Position numbers and translations under genes: made by a program. A stretch of DNA of 64,000 bases from Symbiodinium microadriaticum (lineage: Eukaryota > Sar > Dinophyceae > Suessiales > Symbiodiniaceae): NCBI GenBank assembly GCA_001939145.1, contig LSRX01000513.1, positions 62,001-126,000 of the forward strand. Direction: 5' to 3'. Below the pieces are notes generated by a model. That model saw only the letters and a program-made list of their open reading frames with translations, was not told the DNA's origin and made no database searches. Below are positions 52,437-62,289 of the stretch, piece by piece (position 1 is the stretch's first letter; each line of letters opens with the position of its first letter).

Positions 52437-52542
52437 AATCATTAGAATAGGGCTTTGGGGTAGATTATACTATAATTATTATAATAATAAGGACCCCCCC
52501 CCCAAAAAAAAAAAAATAGTACGGGGTTTTTATTTCGGCGCC
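52437..52542 (+). mobile_element. MITE-like element, family A
   Basis: TAGGGGCCTTAATCATTAGAA and GGGCTTTGGGG at the left, ATTATACTATAATTATTA core, then AATAGTACGGGG and TTTTTATTTCGGCGCC at the right. The C/A run in the middle is expanded. Confidence 0.8.
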
Positions 52543-53600
52543 GACCGAAACTACGCCCGCTTTTGGTCACTCGAGCCGGCGGACTTTCTGAGGCTGCTCT
52601 TCACTGGGAGACGCGAGGGCCCAGATGAAGTCCAAGAACTGACGGTGGTACGGCTCCTCGGCTTTACAACCCTACACCCTGCAATGTAATACAGTTACAC
52701 TATGTAATGTACAATGAAATAACATATATATATATACACACATGTAATATATGCTATAAGATTGTATAATATGACAGGAGCTCAACACCGCAGGGCGTAG
52801 GCTGTAAGGTTGACGGCGTAGGGCTTCCAGTGTGGGGCTCTGGCCTCCGTAGTAGCTGCAGCTGCGATTGCAGACGGCTGCTACTCCTATTGCTGCTTGT
52901 ACTGCCAATCGGCCAATGGTGATGCGGGGGAGATTCCGGCCGTTTCTGACGTTGATCAGGATGCTGCTGATGCTGCCGCTGCTGCCGCTCCCGACGCTGA
53001 TGCTGATGCCCTCAGTGATGGTGGTGGTGATAATGATGATGAATGCTTCTGTGTCGACGATAGTCTACGTAGCCAGTGACTGACGATCGTGGTGAAAGCG
53101 AAGGCAGTGATATGACATCATGCTGGTTTGCATTATTTTCTACTTGTACAGCCTCATGCTGCTTGGCTCGTTTCGCTGTCGTAGCCAACATGAGTCCCCG
53201 CTTGCCGTGCAAATTCCGACGACGAATCCGAGCTCTGAACGCCCTCATGCAATATCCTCTTGCTAGACCGCAACACCTTAAGAGTCCTCCAGAAGCGTGA
53301 CGCCTTCTATAAGCTCTAGCCGCCATAGTCACGAAACTCTCACGTCTAACTCCATTCAGCCTCCGCCTCTGAACCAATCACTGGAATTACACGAACATGG
53401 GACTTTCCGAAGATTTGGGTACCTTATTTTGGGGTCCTTGTAGTAAGGATCCTACAATCAAGGGTACTACATTAGGCCCCCAATTCTGGCTGACTTGCCG
53501 AAGCTTCGAAAGACATGCCGTCCACAGACTGTAGCCGGTCGTTGTACTTGCCATCAACGGCAAAGGTCGGGGCAGCCTTTGCCAGTGGAAGACAGGAGCC
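52543..53600. other. No confident gene; open frames on both strands
   Basis: The minus frame from 53,377 to 53,012 is Arg-rich (for example AFRARIRRRNLHGKRGLM) and runs into GAT-triplet repeat. The plus frame 52,897-53,079 is Asp/Ala-rich over triplet repeat. Neither has a recognisable domain. TA tract at about 52,722-52,736. A hairpin at about 53,418-53,488 (GTACCTTATTTTGGGG... GGCCCCC) may be another MITE remnant. Confidence 0.35.
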
Positions 53601-53607
53601 AGATCCC

Positions 53608-53770
53608 AGGACCTAAAGACCCTTAACTCTAGACCTATTTCCTAAACCTTAAACCTTTAAATTATAACCCTAAAGCCCTAAAGGACCTAAAGACCCTTAA
53701 CTCCATACCTATTTCCTAAACCTTAAACCTTTAAACTATAACCCTGAAGCCCTACACCATCCTAAACCCC
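53608..53770. repeat. 74-bp tandem duplication of telomere-like-derived sequence
   Basis: GACCTAAAGACCCTTAACTC, CTATTTCCTAAACCTTAAAC and TATAACCCT(A/G)AAGCCC occur twice in the same order with few differences. Confidence 0.92.
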
Positions 53771-54250
53771 AGACCCCACCAAGGCCCTGCGGAACTGGGA
53801 GTTGTGAGGACCCCACAATGCAGACGCCCACATAATGGGACTCCAACATCTGGCTGCTATAAGGGTTCGATGTAAGGGATAGAGTAAACGGCTCTTTGCG
53901 AGGGTCTTCCCAGGGTTTTATAAAGGTTCTGTTGACAAACCGAACGCTGTTTCAGGCTCTCTTGTGTGCTTGGAAGCTTTAGGGGCTTAAGGCCCCCTAA
54001 ACCCTAAACCCTAAACCGCTAGGGACTTGAGGTGTTTGTCTGTTGGTGCCCTCTAAGATTGTCGAAAGAGGTTATTCGGATTTGGAGGTTCAGGACTTAA
54101 CGCATTGGGGACTTTAGTTTAGGGTTCAGGGTTTAGGGGTTCCAGTATTTTGAGGTTAGGCTGGGATCCTGAATTTCTGACCTTCGAAACCTACACCTTA
54201 ACCCGTAACCCCTGAGCCCTAAACTCCCTAAACCCTAACCCCTCAACCAC
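53771..54250. other. No supported gene; telomere-like words
   Basis: CCCTAAACCCTAAACC at 53,996-54,018, TTTAGGGTTCAGGGTTTAGG at 54,115-54,140 and C-rich variants at 54,195-54,255, immediately downstream of the following minus-strand exon. Confidence 0.5.
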
Positions 54251-54255
54251 AAACC

Positions 54256-54757
54256 CTAGACATCTTCCTGGACGAAGTCCTCTTCGGAAATGGTCAGCAG
54301 GTTCTCCGCCATGGTTTTAAAGAGGTCACCCCGGCGTCCAGCCGTTGAGCCGCTCCGCACCTTTGGGTGAATGTCCCTAGCCCTCGGACTACTTCCACCC
54401 GATGGCGCAGGAGCGTGAGCACGGTGCGAGGATAACCGGGATTTTGACTGCGCCTTTCCCCTTGGGCGACCGTGGATCGTCGCTGCCAGTGCCAAGTATT
54501 GCATCGGTTTGTCTTTGGCTGACTGCGATGCCCTCTCGCTCAAAGATGACTTGTGCGTGTTGCCAAACCTTGTTGGCTGCTGCTTCGGCCAAGATCAGGA
54601 GTGCCCTTATCCCGAACCTTTGCGCCCTGTCCCACTGCCCTTTGACATATTTTGCCACCAGGTCATTAGAGAGAAATTCCGCACAAAGTCCGACGTTGGC
54701 TCCGCCGAACTCGGAAACAAGCTCCGGCTGCACTTGCCGGGAGCTCGTCGACGTCAA
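54256..54757 (-). CDS. Terminal exon(s) of an unknown minus-strand gene, with a frame change
   Basis: I do not recognise the family. On the minus strand a textbook acceptor (CTGTTTATTTCAG|TTGACG) precedes a coherent frame: TSTSSRQVQPELVSEFGGAN, then VGLCAEFLSNDLVAKYVKGQ, then WDRAQRFGIRALLILAEAAA to about 54,560. A second frame is coherent from about 54,540 to a TAG at 54,256: KDKPMQYLALAATIHGRPRG, a basic/Ser-rich middle, then LFKTMAENLLTISEEDF and VQEDV. The frames must be joined by a very short intron (for example AAG|GTTTGG to ATCGCAG|TCAG, about 46 bases, phase 0) or by a frameshift. The C-terminus is acidic. Upstream of the acceptor the sequence is telomere-like repeat, as in the FkbM introns. 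Possibly the 3' part of the gene whose first exon is at 59.4 kb. Confidence 0.5.
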
Positions 54758-55820
54758 CTGAAATAAACAGGTTGAGGGTTTAGGTTTAGGCTTTGGGTTT
54801 TTTGAAGTGCAATGACTCTTTCTCCCTGCCGAAGTCCAGAGCCTGCCTGTAGCAGGCTTACACTGTTAATGGGCCCAGGTAAACAATGGGCCAGCCAGAC
54901 ACAGCAAAAGCAGGCAGCACTGCAAGCACAGGATGACTCTTCAGGCATCACGACTGCGGCTCCTTTCGGGTTTAAGGCTTGGGCTTCAAATCACCCCCAC
55001 CCCCCAAGTCGTACGTTCTGAAAACAAAGCTGGCGACACCGTGAGGGCGCAACCGAACAAATCTCTCTGTCCGAGGTAACCCTAAACCCTGTAAACCATA
55101 AATTCGGGGGAACCTTTGAGCCCCCCTAAAGCCCTAAAGCCCGAAGCCTTAAGCGCCCCGTACATTTCTACCCTAAAGCCATAGAGTTTAGGAGGGTTTT
55201 GGATCGATATCAGGCCAGGAACCCTTAAGCCCTGCAGCCGTAACACCTATACCCTGAAGCCCGAGTGCTCTTAGCCATGGCACCATGATGCTTCGAAGGA
55301 GCTTCTCCTGTGATCATGCGGAGCTTCATAGCATGGGGTGAGGGTTTCGGGGTTCAGGGTCTCGGGCAAGGGCTTTATAAGGTTTAAAATCTATGGTTCA
55401 GGGGCTTAGGGCTTGGGGTTGGGCTTATACTGCCTACCATGTCGTTCTTTTTAAGGGATTATGCATTAAGGGCTTAAGGTCGCGGGTACAAGGCCGAGGG
55501 TGCTGCGTTGGGGATTAGGGTGCGGCAGTTCCAAGCGTGGAGCTGCCAAAGAGCAGAGTGACCCCTAACTCAGCCTCATTCTAATGCATCGCAACCGCGA
55601 GCCCTAAACACTAAACCCTACACCCTACGACAGCTGGCCCTGAAACAACACCCAGATCGAACCTCCTAGACCCAACGCACCAACAGCCCAGCCCCAAACC
55701 CAAGCCAAAACCCTAAAGCCAGCGTTCTTCTACGACATCGGGATGATTACTACTGCTCCATTCCTGCCATCTCAACTACTATTGCTATGCGTACCCTTCC
55801 TATGAATGCAAAAACCAAAA
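54758..55820. other. No supported gene; possible intron
   Basis: Telomere-like words at 54,770-54,800, 55,080-55,105, 55,345-55,420 and 55,595-55,630. No second good exon was found. Confidence 0.4.
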
Positions 55821-55872
55821 GAACAACAGAGAGAGAGAGAGAGATATTTTATATATATATATATATATATCA
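55821..55872. repeat. (GA)n then (TA)n microsatellite
   Basis: GAGAGAGAGAGAGATATTTT followed by TATATATATATATATATA. Confidence 0.93.
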
Positions 55873-56104
55873 GTGAAATCCACGCAGGCCCAAAGGCCGT
55901 GCCTCCAGGTCTGCAGGTGTCCAGCTGCCTCTCCGGGAGGGGTTTTTGGGTTTAGGTCAAGGGGTTTTAAGGGTTTAAAGTTGGCCGGAAAATCTGGGTT
56001 TCCCCACAATACTACACATGGCGGTAAGGGTGAGAAGATTAGAACACGATCTACCCAGAGAGATGCACAAAGTCCCCAGCCCCCCAACTCGCTGAGCTTG
56101 CTGC
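55873..56104. other. Unassigned short stretch
   Basis: Contains GGGTTTAGGTC-type words and no gene. Confidence 0.4.
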
Positions 56105-56182
56105 TGACTGCTTTTAGGGGTTTAGGGGTTTAGGGTTTAGGGGGCTTTAGGGGTTTAGGGGCTTAGGGTTTAGAGGGCTTAA
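56105..56182 (+). repeat. Telomere-like tract, G-rich
   Basis: GGGTTTAGGGGTTTAGGG-type units. Confidence 0.9.
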
Positions 56183-56656
56183 AAGTCAAGACCAACTTTT
56201 GTCACGGAGTTGATACTGGGCTGTAGAACTGGTTCAGATGTTCTGTTCAGTCTTTGACACCAAGATACTAAACTTACTTAACCCAAAGCCCTAATCCCGA
56301 AGCTTTGAAGCCCTAAACCCCAACCTTTGAACCCCAAACCCTACACCGTAGGATACTCGGGCTTTGTAGTGTTGAAAACTCATAGGCTGGGGGGCGTATG
56401 TGCGCGGCACTAAAACCGGATGTTCATTCCCGTCGCAGCTTCTCTTAGTACTCAAGAGGTGTGCCCTAAACCCCTAAACCCTCAATCCTAGGCTATTTCT
56501 CCGATAAGGTTCCTCTAAACTAACAACAGTTTCCGGCCACCAACCGCGATGCCAACCCGGAGATGGTTCAATTTCTCTTCGAGTCATACAATGGTTTAAG
56601 GATGTTTTGGAGATCCGTGGAAAGACTGGAGAGCCCTATAGACCCTAAAACCCTAA
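56183..56656. other. No supported gene
   Basis: C-rich heptamer variants at 56,280-56,345 and 56,465-56,495. Otherwise unassigned. Confidence 0.45.
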
Positions 56657-56785
56657 AGCGGATATACAATGTTTAACTTGGGTTTAGGGTTTAGGGGTTT
56701 AGGGTTTAGGGGATATAAACTGTTCAACTTGGGTTTAGGGTTTAGGATTTAGGGTTTAGGGGATATAGACTGTTTAACTTGGGCG
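56657..56785 (+). repeat. About 50-bp higher-order repeat: GGATATANACTGTTTAACTT plus TTTAGGG
   Basis: Three copies of GATATANANTGTTNAACTT, separated by four to five TTTAGGG heptamers. Confidence 0.92.
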
Positions 56786-57087
56786 TGCCACATCAACTGC
56801 CGGAGCTGCAGACAGCAGGGTCGCAGACTACACAGCAGCGGAATAGGAGGTAAGTCAGACGCGCTGCTTGTAGCCCAATACAAACTAGCAAGTTGTGAGC
56901 TATGACCCCTTAAGTAGCAAGCTTTTGAATCCCCAAGGGAGCTTTCATTCTAAAACAACCAGGTTCTGCGAGCGCAAGCCCTGCACAGTGCAGCAGCACC
57001 TGGCACCCCTTTAAATCCAGCCTCCAGGTAGTCCAAACCCCACCTGCAAAACCTAAAGCCTGGACCCCACACCGTCAGATAAAAATG
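56786..57087. other. No supported gene
   Basis: Ordinary composition, no coding signal. Confidence 0.4.
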
Positions 57088-57191
57088 TAGGGGCCGTAAA
57101 TACTTAGAATAGGGCTTTGGGCTCCTTTACAATAACAATCATAAGAAGGAACCCTCAGGAGTAAGATTGGTAATTATTTTCGGCTTCTGTA
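57088..57191 (+). mobile_element. MITE-like element, family A
   Basis: TAGGGGCCGTAAATACTTAG and GGGCTTTGGGCTCC at the left, AATCATAAGAAGGAACCC core, ATTGGTAATTATTTTCGG at the right. Confidence 0.78.
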
Positions 57192-57254
57192 TTATTTCCT
57201 TGAAGGAATCCCGGCGATCAAACGCTGCAATGAAACCCGACAAAAGCCCTCGCA

Positions 57255-57500
57255 TTCCCTAAACCCTAAACCCTAAGCCCTAAACCGTAAACCGTAATTA
57301 AACCCTAAACCCTAAACCCTACACCCTTTTCGGGCCTTCTCTCGACTCCTTGGGCGGGTAGAGAACATCTGCCGCTGCTTCGAAGGCGGAGCCTGGCGAC
57401 TTCTCAGGGATCTTGCGCTGGGATTTCGGGTGTGGGTTTAGGGTTTAGGGTTTAGGATTTAGGGTTTGTAGGGGTTCAATGCTTGTGTGTGTGTGTGTGC
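57255..57500. repeat. Facing telomere-like tracts and (GT)n
   Basis: C-rich CCCTAAACCCTAAACC at 57,257-57,330, G-rich GGGTTTAGGGTTTAGGG at 57,432-57,470, and GTGTGTGTGTGTGT at 57,484-57,499. Confidence 0.88.
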
Positions 57501-57998
57501 TTTGTGTTTTCGTGTTGTTTGGAGGGTGGTGTTCAATACACCTGCATCTCTTCACCAAGCAAAACCTACTCTTCGTCTAGGGCCATCATTGGACTCTACA
57601 AAAATAGGTTGTGGGGGGTCCAGGTGCGGTTTGGAGGGCTTGAGGGTCAAAGAGATCAGGGTTAAGGTTTAGGTTAACAGCCAAAGCTTCCTCCAGCAGA
57701 AAACGACACAAGATTTTGCAGGCCAATCCGACATCAAAACACTCAACTAACTTCCTCAAGCCCAGTGATTCAGCGAATTTGTAATCAACCCTGCAACCTG
57801 ACCCCGAGCCGAAAAACAGGACTTGCCAGCCGGGGCCGGGTCATACGCCTATACTTAGACGAAGTGGAGAGTCAGTATATCTCAAAGTTCTGGTACAGCA
57901 ACAGCACTGCTTAAGAAATCACCGGTTTAAGAAATTGAGCCCCTCGGACAGCCGTGTGACACAAAACATATAGAACAAATGCGCAAATTGAAAATAAC
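57501..57998. other. No supported gene
   Basis: Frames of about 60 residues only. AAGAAATC words begin near 57,913. Confidence 0.4.
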
Positions 57999-58247
57999 AA
58001 ATCCAGGGTACCCTGGACTCGGCGAGCCAATTTCTTATTTTGCTCTTCTCATTTTGTCTTCGCTGGTTTTGTTCGCGCAAAAAGGAGAACCAAGAAACTA
58101 AGGGACTAGATTTCGCATCCGAAAAGCTGGGCGTATGGAAAGACACTCGCGGGTTCGAGCCCACAGCCTTTTGCCAACCAATTTTGCGCTTGCCACGTGA
58201 GCTAGAGCCTGCCCAGACGGGGAATTTGGGTTAAGAAATCCAGGGTA
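57999..58247 (-). mobile_element. tRNA-derived SINE-like element with 12-bp target duplication
   Basis: The direct repeat AAATCCAGGGTA occurs at 57,999-58,010 and again at 58,236-58,247. Between them the minus strand carries a tRNA-like head: AGGCTCTAGCTCACGTGGC with AAGCGC (A-box/D-arm), then about 20 bases, then GTGGGCTCGAACCCGCGAG (B-box, one mismatch from GGTTCGAACCC). It is followed by about 140 bases of unrelated tail. A-box to B-box distance fits a tRNA. The anticodon arm is not properly paired, so it is a SINE rather than a working tRNA. Length without duplications is 225 bases. Confidence 0.65.
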
Positions 58248-59299
58248 TGCTCAAATTCCGAAACGTATCGTTTACTAAAAAAGGTGCGCTTCAAAATTAA
58301 GAAATCGAAGCCCCCCCCCTTCACGAAAAACTAACTGTTTCTTAACCGGCGCTGTCGCTGTAGGTTGACAACCCTCCACCCAGAGGGCGTTGGACCATCG
58401 GGCCACACACACACACACACACGCACTCTCACACTAACACACAAACCCTGAACTGCTAAATCTCTGGAAAGCCAGTGTACGTAACACCAGTAGACAACAC
58501 TGTTTGCATCCTGCAAAATACGGATACATATTATATACGAGGAACCCCGAAAATGCGGCAAGACTGCTTTCATGCTTTGCTGGGAGAGTTGCTTTGTTGG
58601 TTTTGCTGTTGCAGCCGGTTTTTGTTTTGTTGCTGAAGCACAGGGACTCTGTGGCTATTTCGACGGACAGGGGTGTGGTGTTGGTTGGCTGGGGCAAGAT
58701 TTGTTGCTGTTTTGGGCCGGAACGGGTTCTTGTTTTGCTGTTTGGGCGGGAGGGTGTTGTCAATTTTGCTGTAGGAAACGGTCGTTCACTTACTTGCTTG
58801 CTTGCTTGCCGGGACTTCCGCTGCAAAGCACGACAGCAGAAAGGCCTGCCCAATTGCTCACCGTGCCAAGGATGAGGTGATCGCAGGCGCGATAGCATCC
58901 ATTCCTCGGAGGGATGGGTCGAGGGTTCAAGGCTTCGGATTCAGAGTTAGGGCTTAAGCCTTCCAGCATGATTTCTAAGCAGTTTACCCAGATGCGTAGA
59001 TTCAACGCTCGATTTCATCCAACAGCTCTGAAAAGCATGTTTGTTTGTGTGAGCTTTGGTCTTGAAACTGTGCACGAAGTAGGCAAGCGCTTTTCTCACT
59101 CGGGGACGTCTCTCGTGGCCAAAAAACCGAACGCCCACTCAGTCACTCAGTTCGCCAGTTATCAATCCTACACTTCCCATGCAGAACGGCCCCGACCGAG
59201 CTGGCTTCTCCAACCCGACGACACAGCCCTTTGCTCTAATACGATCAAGGGGATCCAGTAAGGCTCTCTCTCTCCTATACGAAGGACCCGGTCTCTTAC
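58248..59299. other. No confident exon; possible intron of the 59.4-kb gene
   Basis: (CA)n at 58,403-58,423. T/G-rich stretch 58,560-58,800 keeps long frames open on both strands (plus 58,504-58,880, minus 58,434-58,898) but shows no domain. Repeated CTTGCTTGCTTGC at 58,793-58,810. Confidence 0.4.
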
Positions 59300-59479
59300 G
59301 TCTTCAGCGTCTGCAGGGTTGAAAAGTTTCAGGGTTCGTCGGCACGCTCTGTCGTGACTAGGCGAAGCACGTGGAGAGCGCGGCAAACTCATCACCCGGA
59401 GAAAGCTGCGGAACGCCTGCAAGCCGAGCAGCACTAGCAAACCCAAACAAACAAGACGCCCAGAAATGTTCCCGCCCAT
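59300..59479 (-). CDS. First exon of an unknown gene, signal-anchor N-terminus
   Basis: Minus strand, 60 codons from ATG 59,479. It begins MGGNISGRLVCLGLLVLLGL and continues QAFRSFLRVMSLPRS: a short polar start, about 14 hydrophobic residues and then basic residues. This is a typical signal peptide or type II membrane anchor, as in Golgi enzymes. The exon reads on through RTLKLFNPADAED and stops at GAAGAC|GTAAGAGAC, a strong donor in phase 0. Beyond it the frame deteriorates and ends at 59,168. The product family cannot be told from the N-terminus alone. The next good minus-strand acceptor with phase 0 is at 54,757, so the two may be one gene with a long intron or missing exons between them. 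Confidence 0.6.
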
Positions 59480-59880
59480 GGGTGAGTTTCAATGAATCCA
59501 GATGCAGCTACCCTTGCGAAGCTTGCCAAGAAGCCTCGTCAGTCAGCTTTGAACTCTAGCGGCCAGTCTAATCGGAAAGCCCAAGGCCCTAAACCCTAAA
59601 CCCTCAACTCTCGGAAGGCCCTAAGCCCTAAACTGCAGGCAGAGTCAAGAGATGCTCCTCCATTGGGCCACCGAAACTCCCGAAGCCTAAAACTCCCAAC
59701 ACAGCCACGGTTTAGGGTTTAGGGTTTAGGGTTTAAGGTTGGGGGATCGCTATTTTGGGATTGACGGGGGGACCTCTGGCTGAACTCGAAATCCAGATCT
59801 CTTGACATGCAAAAAAAGCATTTGAGGCCCTGAGTTGTCCCGACGATGGCGCCCATTGGCAGAGTAAGACGGTAGGCTTT
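59480..59880. other. No gene; facing telomere-like words
   Basis: CCCTAAACCCTAAACCC at 59,586-59,602 and GGTTTAGGGTTTAGGG at 59,709-59,735. This is upstream (5') of the 59.4-kb exon, where a promoter would lie, but no TATA or other box is clear. Confidence 0.5.
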
Positions 59881-60030
59881 ATAGTATAGTATAGTATCGT
59901 ATAGTATATAGTAAAGTATAGTATAGTATAGTATAGTATAGTATAGTATAGTATAGTATAGTAAAGTATAGTATAGTATAGTATAGTATAGTATAGTATA
60001 GTATAGCATAGTATAGTATAGTGTATAGTT
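59881..60030. repeat. (TATAG)n pentanucleotide array
   Basis: About 28 near-perfect TATAG units with a few TAAAG or TGTAG changes. Confidence 0.97.
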
Positions 60031-60462
60031 TAGGCTTTAGGGCCGCCGATGGCGCAATGGGCATCACAAGCACCGACGTCTCAGCACGACAACCGGACTG
60101 AGAGTGACAGTAGTAGCCATCACCAGGGGAGGCCCTCTTCGAGACTGTGCCTCTAACTTCATTCACAGTTCAGAAGGAAACGGACAGACAAGACTGACAA
60201 TTAGTCCAGAACTGCCGGAAAGCAGTCTGATCGCCCTTCCATCCACAAACTCTACCTGAGCCAGCCTAAAAACCCTAAAACCCTAAACTCCTAAACCCTT
60301 AGGCTGAGCCTGGGATGGCCACCACCACGCCCATGCCCACCTGCAGAGACAAAGCAGGGATTCCTGATGCGCGGTGTTGAAAATAGGGAGCCTTGATGCT
60401 TAGATCAGGGTTCCTTTTGAGGATCTTTTAAGGGTTTTTTCGTAAGGGAGGGGGGGTGATTA
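60031..60462. other. No supported gene
   Basis: CCCTAAAACCCTAAACTCC at 60,273-60,300. Otherwise unassigned. Confidence 0.4.
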
Positions 60463-60567
60463 TATGGGGGACTTAATAATTGCAATGCGTTCTGGGGTAT
60501 CTTATACTATACTTATATAATAATCAGGAACCCCAAAAGAGTATTGGCAACTGCTCAGGCTCCTGTA
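60463..60567 (+). mobile_element. MITE-like element, family A
   Basis: TATGGGGGACTTAATAATTG start, CTTATACTATACTTATATAA core with CAGGAACCCC, GTATTGGCAACTGCTCAGG and CTCCTGTA end. Confidence 0.75.
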
Positions 60568-61944
60568 TTTGCTGGGTGGCCCGGGTTCACGTCACGTACA
60601 CCGGCCGGTACCAATGCAACCTTTCAGCATCTGGGTGGGTGGGGGGGGAGTGATCCTTCATGTTGTGTTCCATTTTCGGCTGGATTCTTTTTTGCAGTAA
60701 TGGAGCAGAGGATAACAATCAAGAGGACTCCAGTACAACTAGGCTGATGTTGTACAGTTACTACTGTACTGATGTACTGCCGGATTTTCTGGGCGGAACC
60801 ACATGGATCTCGCTGTTCAGGATTCATGAAAAATGATTAGCGGAACACACACACACACACACACACAAAGACACGCACACACACACACAATGCAACATCA
60901 CTCCCGAACCTGTCAAGATCAAGGTGTCCCTTTGCAAAGGTGTAGGATTTAATTTAGGTTGAGCTTGCCCGGATGCGGAACAATGAGCAACAATCGTCGT
61001 ATGTAAGCTTAGGGTTCCATGTCCCGAGATTTCGGGAATCATCCCTGAACTCAAAAACTACATCCTAGACCCTGTATCCACTGTGCAAATTTTCTATCAG
61101 CAAACTCGTAAACCGTGCCATGCCTCGTTGCCTCCATCGCCAATGCCAAGCCTTGGAGATGCAATGATGCAGACTGATCTCGAAGTTGCTTAGGGTTTTG
61201 GGTTTAGGACGCCAGCCGTAGTCGTCGCGCTGCTCTACGCATCATTCGGTTTTGGCGCTACGATTATCTACTAGGGACACCTCATTACGTTGCCTGGCCT
61301 CCTGTAGCCAAACAGTTTGACGCTAGTACTACAACTACTTCGACTATGACGATGACAACGACGACGCCCGTTGGCGACCAGGTCGCTGACGACGGCGGCG
61401 GCGAGGAGACGACAACGACCACAAAGACCTCAACAAGGCTCTGAAACAAGTCCGGTAGCGCCGCCTCTATCCTGATGGTCTTCATCATAGAGTCTTGCTA
61501 TCCGCCCAACTCCCCACCTCATCACAGAGAACCCTAGGGCCCTAGAGTAGATACTAAACCCTACACTTCCTAAGCCCTACATACTAAGCGTCAACAGCCC
61601 CGAACCTAACGCCAAACCTCTAAAAGACCCTGAACCAACAACTCCCTAAACAAGATCCCAAACCCCAAACTCTAAACCCTAAACTTAAACTTGAAGCCCT
61701 CCCGACGCACAGCCAAAAAAGGCCCGAAACCGCCTATCAACCCTAAACCCGAAACCCCCAAGTCTACGCCACAAACAAATACATATAAAATATAGGAGCC
61801 TGAACAACTATGGGGGTTTCGGGGACAGTATATTGCAGATTCATGAAGCCCAAGGAAATGAGTTTTGGCCGCCTAAACCCTGAACCTCAAACCCTAATCT
61901 AAACCAAACCCAACCTTGAAACCTAAGTCTCTAAGACCCAGCCC
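60568..61944. other. No supported gene; (CA)n and telomere-like words
   Basis: (AC)n at 60,845-60,890. CGACGACGAC-rich triplets at about 61,340-61,420. C-rich heptamer variants at 61,555-61,765. A weak family-A-like remnant at about 61,796-61,845. Confidence 0.45.
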
Positions 61945-62185
61945 TTGCTGAGGCCTGCGCGACACAGCTTTGGGGCTCACTTTGGCGATCCGACAGAGGT
62001 TCTCTCGAACGTCGGGTTTGTACCTTTTTCGGCTTTATGGCCTTTGGTTTTGAAGGTTACTGCAACGGATACCATAAGTGCTACTATAACGGTTACAAGT
62101 TGCTTAGGGCGCAGGGCTTGTGCTCAGGCCAGAGTGAGGTGCGCATCTTGGACTGAGGAGGCGGTCCTGGGATTTGCAGGGGCCC
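61945..62185. other. No supported gene
   Basis: A plus frame (61,945-62,244) runs into the family-B element and has no domain. Confidence 0.35.
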
Positions 62186-62289
62186 TACCTATAGTCTCCA
62201 TTGTAGTTCCTTCTTGCGGTTACCTTTTAGGATCCTTAATATAGAATTGGTTAAACCAAAAAAAGGAACTCCAATGGAGACTACAGGTA
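62186..62289. mobile_element. MITE-like element, family B
   Basis: TACCTATAGTCTCCATTG and CAATGGAGACTACAGGTA arms with TTCCTTCTTGCGG / AAAAAAAGGAACT. The centre GGATCCTTAATATAG and TTGGTTAAACC is in the same orientation as the 3.5-kb copy. It is followed within a few bases by CCCTAAACCCTAAGCC. Confidence 0.9.

Noticed and set aside
53012..53377. Arg-rich 121-residue minus ORF
   Set aside because: It has some protein-like character but ends in triplet repeat, shows no domain, and competes with an equally open plus frame. Kept only as a note in the unassigned region.
58434..58898. 154-residue minus ORF and overlapping 123-residue plus ORF
   Set aside because: A strongly skewed T/G stretch keeps both strands open. 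No domain in either.
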